12,980 nucleotides of DNA from an uncultured Desulfomonile sp. (GTDB lineage: Bacteria > Desulfobacterota > Desulfomonilia > Desulfomonilales > Desulfomonilaceae), in contig CAINUH010000433.1 in the NCBI GenBank assembly GCA_903853735.1, forward strand, positions 1 through 12,980. The letters run 5' to 3'. The notes under the pieces were generated by a model. It did no database searches. It was not told where the DNA came from and was given only the letters and a program-made list of their open reading frames with translations. Both the position numbers and the translations under genes were made by a program. Below, in pieces: positions 1-6,343 of this stretch. Position 1 is the first letter of the stretch; each line of letters opens with the position of its first letter.

Positions 1-15
1 ATATATGAGGAATTT

Positions 16-78
16 ATGAATTATGGAGACCGCATAACTGTCGCGACCGACGTGCTTGTCGGAAAACCGATTATAAAG
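16..78 (+). pseudogene. DUF433 antitoxin-like gene, 5' fragment
   Basis: An ATG preceded by GAGG (7-10) opens a frame reading MNYGDRITVATDVLVGKPII and then Lys. This closely matches the start of DUF433-family proteins (typically 'MNY.DRIT..P.VLVGKPII.GTR'), small proteins often found as antitoxin-like partners in VapBC-type loci. After codon 21 the resemblance stops, exactly where the expected GTR motif should begin, and the frame runs into the REP-like hairpin at 103-127 and ends at 204 with no family similarity. About 50 or more codons of the normal 70-80 are therefore missing. I read it as a 5' stub cut off by insertion or deletion. The family call rests on a short but distinctive motif recalled from memory. 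A toxin partner, if any, would lie outside the window. Confidence 0.55.
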
Positions 79-102
79 GAGCCTCTTGCAAAAGTCCCTT
101 TT

Positions 103-127
103 CGTCATTCTGGCGAAAGCCGGAATC
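103..127. repeat. REP-like hairpin, left arm of a bipartite element
   Basis: CGTCATTC is followed by TGGCGAAAGCCGGAATC. Bases 107-114 pair with 119-126 around a GAAA loop, giving an 8-bp stem with one T-G mismatch (wobble in RNA). This is the form of the dispersed intergenic palindromes common in Deltaproteobacteria. It faces a second related hairpin at 236-272 in the opposite orientation, as in paired (BIME-like) repeats. Confidence 0.6.
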
Positions 128-235
128 GTGCGCCTGTGAGCGCACTCAATCAGAGAGGTGAAAGTCCTCTCCAGGTTTACGCTACAACCTGTAACCGACT
201 GTAACTGCGTCGCTGCGAGGCGGGGTGGTTTTTTA
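128..235 (+). mobile_element. Probable 5' end of a group II intron (ORF-less remnant)
   Basis: The stretch begins with GTGCG (128-132), the consensus first five bases of bacterial group II introns. It continues with GTGCGCCTGTGAGCGCAC, a GAGAGG/CCTCTC hairpin around TGAAAGT, a purine/pyrimidine-rich part, and GTAACTGCGTCGC followed by GAGGCGGGGTGG. These resemble domain I of bacterial group II introns as I remember them. It starts one base after the left REP hairpin (107-126), which fits introns that target sites next to hairpins. No maturase/reverse transcriptase frame, domain V or 3' end is visible, so only about 105 bases of the 5' end remain. The right end is set only by where the right REP arm resumes. 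Confidence is limited because the motif match is from memory. Confidence 0.4.
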
Positions 236-272
236 AGTGATTTCTGGACCCCGGCTTTAGCCGGGGGTGACG
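236..272. repeat. REP-like hairpin, right arm of a bipartite element
   Basis: GTGATTTCTGGACCCCGGC is followed by TTTAGCCGGGGGTGACG. CCCCGGC (249-255) pairs perfectly with GCCGGGG (260-266) around a TTTA loop. The outer bases TGGA...GTGACG are the reverse complement of the ends of the left arm at 103-127 (CGTCA...), so the two arms form a facing pair. They would normally be separated by only a few bases; here about 108 bases lie between them. Confidence 0.6.
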
Positions 273-437
273 GTTTTACCGAGTTCTGCAAGTAGCTCTA
301 AGAGTATACCACATACTTTCATTTCGGGTCTGGGACGTCGGACATGCGAGGGGCCATATACCACCGAGTACAACTGTGCTAAACTTTTATCAATGACCGT
401 TCAAGCCTTGGCATATACGAAAGAGGCTCAGGGAATA

Positions 438-761
438 ATGAATAATAAGATTACATCGGCTATTCAGGAACTGAAGGGCAGTTTAATAACGATGTTTGGC
501 CGTGATGTGGAGTTCAAGCTTTTTGGTTCTGTAGCGAGAGGCGATGACAGAAAATATTCTGATATTGATCTTCTTGTGCTGCTTCCGGGGCAAGTCGATC
601 ACTCTGTCGAAGAAATGGTTTTTGACGCCGCTTACGATATGGAATTAAAATACAGCGTCGTTTTCGGCATTATCGTCTATGAAAAGGCATTCTGGAATTC
701 CGAGCTTGCCGCCGTCATGCCCCTTCATCAGAACATCGATCGTGAAGGACTGGCTGTATGA
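438..761 (+). CDS. Minimal nucleotidyltransferase (MNT), HEPN-partner type
   Basis: The 107-residue protein carries the polymerase-beta nucleotidyltransferase signature GSVARG at residues 30-35, followed by SDIDLLV with Asp42 and Asp44 as metal ligands. Small proteins of this kind are usually the antitoxin half of MNT/HEPN pairs, where in known cases they inactivate the HEPN RNase by AMP transfer. I start at the ATG at 438, preceded by AGGGA (430-434). The same frame is open from 267, but those 57 extra residues are Ser/Cys-rich, partly derived from the repeat-bearing leader, and unlike the family, whose usual length is 95-115. The stop overlaps the next gene by ATGA, typical of these pairs. 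It appears intact, but its partner is truncated, so a working toxin-antitoxin role is doubtful. Confidence 0.75.
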   Translation: MNNKITSAIQELKGSLITMFGRDVEFKLFGSVARGDDRKYSDIDLLVLLPGQVDHSVEEMVFDAAYDMELKYSVVFGIIVYEKAFWNSELAAVMPLHQNIDREGLAV

Positions 762-982
762 AAGATACTCTGATCCGTGCCCTCTTCAATGAACACTTCG
801 TCAAGGCCGGCATTGTCCCAGTAGAACTGGGTCGTCTATTCTCGCGCATGTATGACTTCAGACAAAAGAGCGATTATGGGGATTTCGTGAAGATCCAACC
901 TGAAAAGGTGGGCGAATGGTTTGAACAGGCTGTGGCTTTTATAAATGAAATCGATCGGATTATTGAAGGGAGTCTGGGCTGA
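758..982 (+). pseudogene. HEPN-domain protein, N-terminally truncated
   Basis: The 74-residue frame starts at ATG 758, overlapping the MNT stop by four bases. From residue 4 onward (ALFNEHFVKAG at 8-18, ELGRLFSRMYDFRQKSDYGD at 23-42, then a long amphipathic helix) it matches the C-terminal half of COG1895-type HEPN proteins. These are normally about 125-135 residues and begin with two helices containing an AYYAMF-like stretch. That N-terminal half is absent here. Only three codons (MKD) that resemble a normal start precede the C-terminal part, so an internal deletion of roughly 55-60 codons is the simplest reading. The four-helix HEPN bundle could not form, so RNase or toxin activity is unlikely. 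It might still fold as a small helical remnant binding MNT. The family call is firm; the deletion is inferred from expected length. Confidence 0.65.
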
Positions 983-1028
983 AACGACACAGAAAATGAT
1001 AAAATCGACCATGTAACGCGGCGCCGGC

Positions 1029-1262
1029 CGAGTTCACCCGGAAACCCACGGCGATGATAGCGTCAAGGTTGTAGTGTTCAATCTCGCGGGCAACCTCGCG
1101 AGCGCCTTCCGGTCGAACTATTCGGAATTTCCGAATAGTTGCTGATGTCGCAATCTCACCTTACTGTAAGTAGTTGGCAAGATGCTCGTTGATCGTTGGA
1201 ACGGTCACCTCGAATAGGGCCGCCATCAACTTTTGGGTCAACCAGACCGTTTCGTCCTCTCT
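1029..1262 (-). pseudogene. RhuM-family protein pseudogene
   Basis: Read on the minus strand from 1262, one frame gives EDETVWLTQKLMAALFEVTV, then PTINEHLANYLQ, a TAA stop (1163-1161), then GEIATSATIRKFRIV, EIEHYNLDAIIAVGFRVNS. These are the hallmark blocks of RhuM/virulence-type proteins (DETVWLTQ.QMA.LF, TI..H, IRKFR, YNLDAII.VG.RVNS), found beside restriction and toxin-antitoxin loci. The family is normally 300 or more residues. Here only about 78 codons are left, there is an in-frame stop, a TAG lies two codons upstream of the first recognisable residue, and similarity ends abruptly after VNS at 1029, where QFR.WAT should follow. It is a dead, doubly truncated fragment. Its opposite orientation to its neighbours suggests it arrived independently. 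The sequence blocks are visible directly; the family name is from memory but distinctive. Confidence 0.75.
1116..1140. repeat. 25-bp perfect inverted repeat inside the RhuM pseudogene
   Basis: AACTATTCGGA and TCCGAATAGTT (11 bases each) flank ATT. On the minus strand it encodes the conserved TIRKFRIV block of the RhuM remnant, so part of the symmetry is dictated by the coding sequence. No T-tract follows on either strand, so it does not look like a terminator. Confidence 0.5.
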
Positions 1263-1342
1263 CTAATCGCTAAGGTTTATTCAATCATGAGGATTGATTA
1301 CACCAGTTTTCTTTTTCCGGCCAGAAGTAGAAAGTGAATGTC

Positions 1343-1492
1343 ATGAAAAAATCGTCTGTTGCCTTTGCTTTGTCATGGTTGCTGATTTTCCTGATTTTGG
1401 GGCCTGCATTTGCCCAGACCAAGGAAGAGGGCTGGGGATTATTCAATAAGGCCTTGAAGTTAGAAGCGTCGCAGAAGAAAAAAGGACTGTAA
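1343..1492 (+). CDS. Small exported-protein ORF, probable 5' stub
   Basis: ATG at 1343 (or in-frame GTG at 1334) opens a 49-codon frame. The start MKKSS is followed by a hydrophobic stretch (SVAFALSWLLIFLILGPAFA, residues 5-24) and an AFA-Q type signal-peptidase I site after residue 24, giving a predicted export signal. The remaining 25 residues (QTKEEGWGLFNKALKLEASQ, then KKKGL) resemble the first helix of a tetratricopeptide repeat rather than a complete protein. The frame ends at TAA 1490-1492. The Shine-Dalgarno is weak (GAAAG near 1330-1334). The ORF may be a short exported peptide or, more likely, the 5' end of a lost TPR/secreted protein gene left by rearrangement near the pseudogenes. 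I do not recognise a family. Confidence 0.4.
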   Translation: MKKSSVAFALSWLLIFLILGPAFAQTKEEGWGLFNKALKLEASQKKKGL

Positions 1493-1512
1493 CGGAACCG
1501 TGGACTTTTGGC

Positions 1513-1548
1513 TTGACAAAACAGAAAAAACGGTAATAGTGGTATTAT
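1513..1548 (+). promoter_or_regulatory. Candidate sigma-70-type promoter of the regulator/metF cluster
   Basis: A perfect -35 hexamer TTGACA lies at 1513-1518. Downstream, TAATAG (1534-1539, spacer 15) and TATTAT (1543-1548, spacer 24) are the possible -10 elements. The first is poor in sequence and the second too far away, so the exact -10 is uncertain. The position, 50-80 bases upstream of the first gene of the cluster in an AT-rich gap with no other use, supports a promoter here. Confidence 0.4.
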
Positions 1549-1596
1549 CGAAAATAGTCTCTAGCGGGTTCCGGTCAAAATTGAGGGGGTAGGCCT

Positions 1597-2166
1597 ATGG
1601 AAGTTTTAACCGTTTTTCAGGCAAGCCAATACTGCGGCGTGTCACCCAAGACCATGGCAAATTGGATCGATGAAGGGCACCTCACTGCTTTCAGAACCGT
1701 GGGAGGCCACCGGAGGATCAGGAGACAGGATTTGGACTCTTTCCTTCGGAAGAAGGGCATGCCGATCCAGACTGAGCTTGAGGAAAGCGAACGAAATAAG
1801 ATTCTCGTAATCGACGATGACAAGTTGATTGTCGAGACCATAGTTACTGCCCTGGAAGAGGAACCCTATAACTACGAAATTGTCTCTGCCTCGGACGGTT
1901 TCGAGGCCGGGATTCAGGTCAGTCATTTCCAGCCTCACCTCGTGATACTGGACATCATGATGCCCGACATTGACGGATTCGAGGTTTGCAAGAGACTCAA
2001 GCGGGATCCTGCGACCAGCCATGTTAAGATTCTCGTGCTCTCAGCCTACATGGACGAGGAAAATCACGAGCGAATGAAGCAGCAAGGGGCGGACGTATGT
2101 TTCTCAAAGCCCCTGCCTTTGGAGAAGCTTAAGAAAGAAGTGGCAAAACTTCTGGGAATCGGCTGA
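1597..2166 (+). CDS. HTH (MerR/excisionase-type) - receiver domain response regulator
   Basis: The 189-residue protein has an N-terminal winged HTH of the excisionase/MerR class (residues 3-53: VFQASQYCGVSPKTMANWID, then FRTVGGHRRIRRQDLDSFL, including the MerR-type GGHRR wing). A short linker leads to a complete receiver domain (68-187). The receiver keeps the acidic pocket DDD at 73-75, phospho-acceptor Asp119 in VILDIMMP, Ser149 and Lys171 in FSKPLP, so it should be phosphorylatable. The order, DNA-binding domain first and receiver last, is the reverse of OmpR or NarL regulators. The start is ATG 1597 after GAGGGGGT (1583-1590). It is first in the plus-strand cluster, 33 bases before the MetF paralog. 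It probably regulates the downstream genes, and the kinase at 11278-12819 is a plausible phosphodonor. DNA target and kinase pairing are inference. Confidence 0.85.
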   Translation: MEVLTVFQASQYCGVSPKTMANWIDEGHLTAFRTVGGHRRIRRQDLDSFLRKKGMPIQTELEESERNKILVIDDDKLIVETIVTALEEEPYNYEIVSASDGFEAGIQVSHFQPHLVILDIMMPDIDGFEVCKRLKRDPATSHVKILVLSAYMDEENHERMKQQGADVCFSKPLPLEKLKKEVAKLLGIG

Positions 2167-2199
2167 GAAACGACCACCGCATTAAAAGGGAGCCCGATC

Positions 2200-3075
2200 A
2201 TGGAGTTGAAGGAATCATTAGAGAAAAGAAAGTTCATTATCACTTCTGAGATCTACCTTCCACAAGGACGTACGCCTGAGGAATATCTCAGCGAACTATA
2301 TAATCTTTGGGGCCGGATTGATGGAGTTCGTTACCACCCATTTGCTGCGGATGCGGCTGTAAGTGATTCTCTGGCGTTGTGCCGTCTTCTCAGGGAGAGG
2401 AAATTTGATCCTGTCTTTGAGGTGATGACTCGGGACCGTAATCGGTTGGAGATACAGGACGCTCTGATTCATGCTTCTTCTGCAGGAGTAGAAAACCTTC
2501 TTGTGTTCAGCGAGGATTACCGGGTTACGGGGGATTCTCTTCAGGAGATGATGTTTTTTCAAGTGGACATGGGAAAATTCTTTTCAGTGATTGAGAATCT
2601 CCAACGAGGTACAGACGTACATGGGAAGGACCTTGATGGTGAAAAGGATTTCTTCATAGGGTCCGGTGTGGATGCCAGTGCAGGCGGCAGGGCCCCGGAT
2701 TTGGAGATTCGGGAGATGGAGCAATTGGCGGAACGAGGAACCAAGTACTTCCTTACCACGCCTGTGTTCGATATTGACCAGTTTGCCGCATTTGTAAAGA
2801 GAGTTGCCCCCTTGAGAATTCCCGTAGTTGCTGAAATCATGATGCTGCAGTCCGGGATGCAAGCCCGCATGTTGAAGCGTTATGGTGGGATCTACATCCC
2901 TGATCACCTGATAGAAAGAATTGAGAGGGCCCCTGTGAAGTTCGACGAGTCCGCTAAGATCATGTTGGAGATGATCAATTCTATCAAGGATATCTGCGCT
3001 GGGGTTCACATTATTCCGTTTGGCTGGGAAGGCAAGATAGGCAAAATCCTGCAGGAAATTAGGCGATGGCGCTGA
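2200..3075 (+). CDS. Divergent methylenetetrahydrofolate reductase-like protein (MetF paralog)
   Basis: The 291-residue protein has the MetF (beta-alpha)8 FAD-barrel fold pattern: Glu17 in ITSEIYLPQG (equivalent to the catalytic Glu28 of E. coli MetF), RDRNRL at 78-83, Asp106 in VFSED (normal LTGD), KDLDGEKDF at 143-151, and an IYIPDHLIERI-like block near the C-terminus. It is clearly related to the MetF at 10362-11246 but diverged at key sites. The QTQ(A/P)xxD motif, whose second Gln contacts folate, is LTTPVFD (185-191), with Thr187 in place of Gln. TGD has become SED, and the otherwise common N(V/C)PGIFVP reads GGIYIP. The start is ATG 2200 after AAGGGAG (2186-2192). It may be a reductase for a different pterin or C1 substrate, an accessory flavoprotein of the complex, or a folate-binding-impaired subunit. 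Not a confident metF by function. Confidence 0.8.
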   Translation: MELKESLEKRKFIITSEIYLPQGRTPEEYLSELYNLWGRIDGVRYHPFAADAAVSDSLALCRLLRERKFDPVFEVMTRDRNRLEIQDALIHASSAGVENLLVFSEDYRVTGDSLQEMMFFQVDMGKFFSVIENLQRGTDVHGKDLDGEKDFFIGSGVDASAGGRAPDLEIREMEQLAERGTKYFLTTPVFDIDQFAAFVKRVAPLRIPVVAEIMMLQSGMQARMLKRYGGIYIPDHLIERIERAPVKFDESAKIMLEMINSIKDICAGVHIIPFGWEGKIGKILQEIRRWR

Positions 3076-3210
3076 GGGCTCCGATGAACAGTGCCATGCG
3101 AGTTTTTGGTCAAGAGATCCGCCCCTATGAATAGTCGGGTGTTTCCGCCTGTATGAGGTAAAGCGGGACGGACAAACCTCGGAATTTGATTTAGCAGTTT
3201 CCTTTCAGAC

Positions 3211-3224
3211 GGAGGTCCACATTG
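3211..3224 (+). promoter_or_regulatory. Strong Shine-Dalgarno setting a TTG start
   Basis: GGAGGT at 3211-3216 lies five bases before TTG 3222-3224. No ATG or GTG in this frame lies near enough to give a full-length ferredoxin domain: the next in-frame residues (METVTISLNGREV) are already the first strand of the [2Fe-2S] fold. The TTG is therefore the start. The 146-base gap before it holds no clear terminator or promoter. Confidence 0.7.
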
Positions 3225-5867
3225 GAGACCGTTACCATTTCGCTTAACGGTCGCGAAGTTGCAGGATTGTCAGGCACGACGATTCTGGATCTGGCGAGGC
3301 AGGTCGGGGTGACGATACCGACGCTGTGCCATCACCCCGTGCTGAAAAGTGTCGGCGCATGTCGCGTATGCCTCGTGGAGGACGCAAAAACCGGCAGATT
3401 CCTCGCTTCCTGTGTTACACCTATCACAAAGGGAATGGAGATCCTCACTGATTCCCCAGCCGCTGTTGCGGCCCGACGTGGTGTTCTGGAACTCATTCTC
3501 TCCGATCATCCGTCAGCTTGTGTTGTCTGCAGCAAGGGAAACGAGTGTGTTCTACGCTCGCTGGCCAAGGACCACGGCATCTGCGACCCGGAACTGGACG
3601 CCATCAGGCGCTGGATGCCCATCCAGGAAGTGAATCCTTTCATAGTTCGAGACCTGACCAAGTGCGTGCTTTGTGGTCGCTGCATACGCGTGTGCAAAGA
3701 CTTTGAAGCTGTCGGCGCGATCGAATATATGGAGCGCGGCTACAATAGCCATCCCGGCACAGCCGGCCGAACCCCGCTGGAAGGTTCGGAATGCAATTTC
3801 TGCGGCTCCTGTGTCGCGATCTGCCCCACCGATGCCCTTGCGGAAAGACAAAAGCTGTCACTAAGCTCAGGGAAGGATTACGCTGCGGGAATTTGCTCCT
3901 ATTGTGGCACTGGGTGCTGCATGGAGTACGAACTTTCCGACGGAGTAGTGTCGGGAGCGAGAGGCATTATAGAAAGCCCCGTTAACAGTCTCTCTCTTTG
4001 CGTACGCGGACATTATGGACAGGATGCCTTGTCGTCTCCAGCCAGGCTCACCGATCCCCTTATCCGCCGGCAGGATGGGACATGGGGAAAATTCTCGTGG
4101 GATGAGGCACTGGGAGAAGTTGCCGGCCGTTTGACGGAAGTCATAGGACGGTGCGGTCCCTCGAGCATAGGAATTATTGCAGGGACCCGATGCTCCAACG
4201 ACGAACTGTATCTTGCCGGGAGGTTTGCTCGGTCAACCATAGGGACCCCAAACATCGATTCCACAGCGAGGTTTTCTTCCGGAGCGGCAGTAGACGCACT
4301 GGCAGACGCTATGATGGCGATCCTGCCAACTGCTTCTCTTGAAACCATCCTGGAAGCCCAGACGATTTTATTGGTAGCAGCAAGGCCGGATTATAGTCAC
4401 CCTGTTGTAGCCCGCAACATCCGACAGGCGGTCCGTAACAGAGGGGCAGCCCTGGTTCAACTCGATCCTCTGGTTACGAGCCTTAGTCCTTTCGCCGGAA
4501 TCCACTTCAGAGAAGACACTGATACGCTGCCAAGTCTGTTGATCGAACTCATGAAGGAACTGATCACCGGCAGCCCGCAAACCGAGGATCTTCTCAGACA
4601 CAGTGGAGTTAATGTCGAGGAATTGCTCTCATGTCTTGATACACTGCCCAAACACCAAGCTCCGAAGGAACAAATAAGAGAGGCGGCACTGCTCATGAGC
4701 GAGGAGAAAAAGATCGTTTTTCTCGTCGGCCCCATGGCAAGCAGAGCCGCTGAGGGCTATACACTCATTCGCCTAGTAGCGAATCTCGCCTTTCTCTGTG
4801 GACAGCCTCAGAGCGTTCTCTTCCTCTTCGAAGGATGCAACGAACTAGGGGCCTGGGAGATGGGCTGTTCGCCGAATCGGCTTCCAGGCTGTGTTTCGTT
4901 GGAGGACGCTACCGTCTTGGAGGCTCTCGGCATTGCTTGCGAAGCGGACATAGTTGCCCAGCCCGGGCTTGACGTCATGGGCATGATCCGTGGTGCTGAG
5001 ACAGGGGATCTGAAAGCACTCGTGTTCCTCGGAGTTGATCCTCTGACGGTTTTCCCGGACACGGAGAGAACGCGAACAGCACTTGGCGGGATGGAGCTGG
5101 TTGTCCGCACCGGGTTGTTTCCCGCCCAAATTGAGGAATTGGCTGAATTTGTGTTTCCATCGGCTGCGATAACGGAGGCCGACGGGACATATATGAGCAC
5201 TGAGGGTTGGGTTCAGAGAGTCTCGAAGATCACGGATCCTCCTGGAAACGCACGTCCCACCGCCCGGTTCATCATTGATCTTGCGGGAAGGTTGGGCTCT
5301 CCGATGGGCTTTCTCACTGCAAGAGACATATTCGAGGAGATACAGACTGTCTGTCCGGCATGGCAGGCACTGACATGGGCCGATGTAGGAAAACGTGGGG
5401 GTATGCCCCTTTCCAAGCACGACGAGAGGCACGTGTCGCGAGATCCTCAGGAAAATGGTCAGTCAGGTCTCTATGTGCCGGCGGATTCTTTCCCCGCTCG
5501 CGTTCAGGCCCCGCCGGAGCGTCCCTGGAGGGTGTTTCCGGAGGAACTGACCGTTCATCCGGGTGATGGAGTGGTTTCAGCTCAATCGTATGGGCTGGCC
5601 CGATTCGCCAGAGAGGACACGGCACGGATGAATCCGACGGATGCCGCAAGAATCAAAGCCGAGAACGGAGCATTCATACTGGTGAGTTCTGAAGCAGGGG
5701 AAATCAAAGTACGACTTTCGGTGGATCCCCGTGTTCCTCCTTCCGGTATCGTCATTCCAGCAGGCGGCCCCAGGTACATCCTTCAGAGACTTCTCTTGTG
5801 GCCTGAGGAATATGATCCTCCTGGCTGGGTCCACACTTTCGTTTCCATATCGACGGTGGAGGAGTGA
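3222..5867 (+). CDS. NuoG/FdhA-like Fe-S subunit with degenerate molybdopterin module
   Basis: Domains of this 881-residue protein, in order: [2Fe-2S] ferredoxin (Cys36, 47, 50, 64); NuoG-type His-ligated [4Fe-4S] motif (His96, Cys100, 103, 109); two [4Fe-4S] ferredoxin motifs (Cys148/151/154/158 and 191/194/197/201); molybdopterin-oxidoreductase [4Fe-4S] motif (Cys225/228/232/260); the molybdopterin oxidoreductase body; and a C-terminal molydop-binding-like domain (about 765-865). This is the layout of NAD-linked formate dehydrogenase alpha subunits. The formate-site block usually reads N-V-D-H-C-x-R-L-C/U-H; here it is NIDSTARFSS (344-353), so Ser352 and Ser353 replace catalytic Cys/Sec and His. 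It is thus probably not a formate dehydrogenase but an electron-conducting core, as NuoG is in complex I. Cytoplasmic: no signal or membrane segment. It overlaps nuoE by one base. Whether it still binds a pterin cannot be told. Confidence 0.85.
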   Translation: METVTISLNGREVAGLSGTTILDLARQVGVTIPTLCHHPVLKSVGACRVCLVEDAKTGRFLASCVTPITKGMEILTDSPAAVAARRGVLELILSDHPSACVVCSKGNECVLRSLAKDHGICDPELDAIRRWMPIQEVNPFIVRDLTKCVLCGRCIRVCKDFEAVGAIEYMERGYNSHPGTAGRTPLEGSECNFCGSCVAICPTDALAERQKLSLSSGKDYAAGICSYCGTGCCMEYELSDGVVSGARGIIESPVNSLSLCVRGHYGQDALSSPARLTDPLIRRQDGTWGKFSWDEALGEVAGRLTEVIGRCGPSSIGIIAGTRCSNDELYLAGRFARSTIGTPNIDSTARFSSGAAVDALADAMMAILPTASLETILEAQTILLVAARPDYSHPVVARNIRQAVRNRGAALVQLDPLVTSLSPFAGIHFREDTDTLPSLLIELMKELITGSPQTEDLLRHSGVNVEELLSCLDTLPKHQAPKEQIREAALLMSEEKKIVFLVGPMASRAAEGYTLIRLVANLAFLCGQPQSVLFLFEGCNELGAWEMGCSPNRLPGCVSLEDATVLEALGIACEADIVAQPGLDVMGMIRGAETGDLKALVFLGVDPLTVFPDTERTRTALGGMELVVRTGLFPAQIEELAEFVFPSAAITEADGTYMSTEGWVQRVSKITDPPGNARPTARFIIDLAGRLGSPMGFLTARDIFEEIQTVCPAWQALTWADVGKRGGMPLSKHDERHVSRDPQENGQSGLYVPADSFPARVQAPPERPWRVFPEELTVHPGDGVVSAQSYGLARFAREDTARMNPTDAARIKAENGAFILVSSEAGEIKVRLSVDPRVPPSGIVIPAGGPRYILQRLLLWPEEYDPPGWVHTFVSISTVEE

Positions 5868-6331
5868 TGGAGCCTGGTTTTGACATAGAGCGGCTGGAAG
5901 AAGTTTTGAACGGGATAAAGCCTGCTCGGGAAAACCTTATCCCGGCACTGCAGACGGTTCAGGAAGAATTCGGCTACATTGCTCCCGAGAGCATACCAGT
6001 AGTGGCCAAGCACATGGGGGTTTTTCCTTCCGAGATTTCAGGCATAATAACGTTCTATGCCCAGTTCTGCACCACACCCCGCGGCCGCAATGTCATACGT
6101 GTGTGCCGTGGAACCGCTTGCCATGTCCGGGGAGGGAGGACCGTTCTCCAGACCGTAAAGAAGTTCACGGCGATAGAGGATGGCGAAACCTCGGTTGACA
6201 TGCGTTTCACCCTGGAGACCGTCGCTTGTTTGGGAGCGTGTGCCCTGAGCCCGGTTATGGTAGTGAACAAGGCCTATTATGGCAAGCTGAACCCTGGGAG
6301 GATTGAGGCCGTCCTCAAGAACCTCTCGTGA
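5867..6331 (+). CDS. nuoE: NuoE/HydC-like thioredoxin-fold [2Fe-2S] subunit
   Basis: This 154-residue subunit has an N-terminal helical bundle and a thioredoxin-fold [2Fe-2S] domain with the family ligands C-x4-C (Cys80, Cys85) and C-x3-C (Cys121, Cys125). Length and motifs match complex I NuoE and the gamma subunits of NAD-linked FDHs and bifurcating hydrogenases. It should pass electrons to or from the NuoF flavin. I take ATG 5867, overlapping the previous stop as TGATG, with GGAGG (5858-5862) at four bases. The GTG at 5864 is one codon earlier but leaves only one base after the ribosome binding site. Co-translation with the NuoG-like subunit is likely. Which kind of complex it serves is read from its neighbours, not from the protein itself. 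Confidence 0.9.
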   Translation: MEPGFDIERLEEVLNGIKPARENLIPALQTVQEEFGYIAPESIPVVAKHMGVFPSEISGIITFYAQFCTTPRGRNVIRVCRGTACHVRGGRTVLQTVKKFTAIEDGETSVDMRFTLETVACLGACALSPVMVVNKAYYGKLNPGRIEAVLKNLS

Positions 6332-6343
6332 TATGGTGATATT

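Noticed and set aside
267..437. N-terminal 57-residue extension of the nucleotidyltransferase frame
   Set aside because: It starts within the right REP arm, is unlike the family, and a better-placed ATG with AGGGA at 438 gives the usual length.
1281..1297. Inverted repeat TCAATC/GATTGA as an operator for the small ORF
   Set aside because: Six-base AT-rich arms around five bases are expected by chance in a non-coding stretch, and no partner site was seen.
3106..3131. Possible sigma-70 promoter before the NuoG-like gene (TTGGTC...TATGAA)
   Set aside because: The spacer is only 14 bases and both hexamers are weak; the stretch may simply be read through from upstream.
3222..5867. Annotation as NAD-dependent formate dehydrogenase alpha subunit
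   Set aside because: The overall layout fits, but the Mo-ligand Cys/Sec and neighbouring His are both Ser, and no in-frame TGA is present for selenocysteine.
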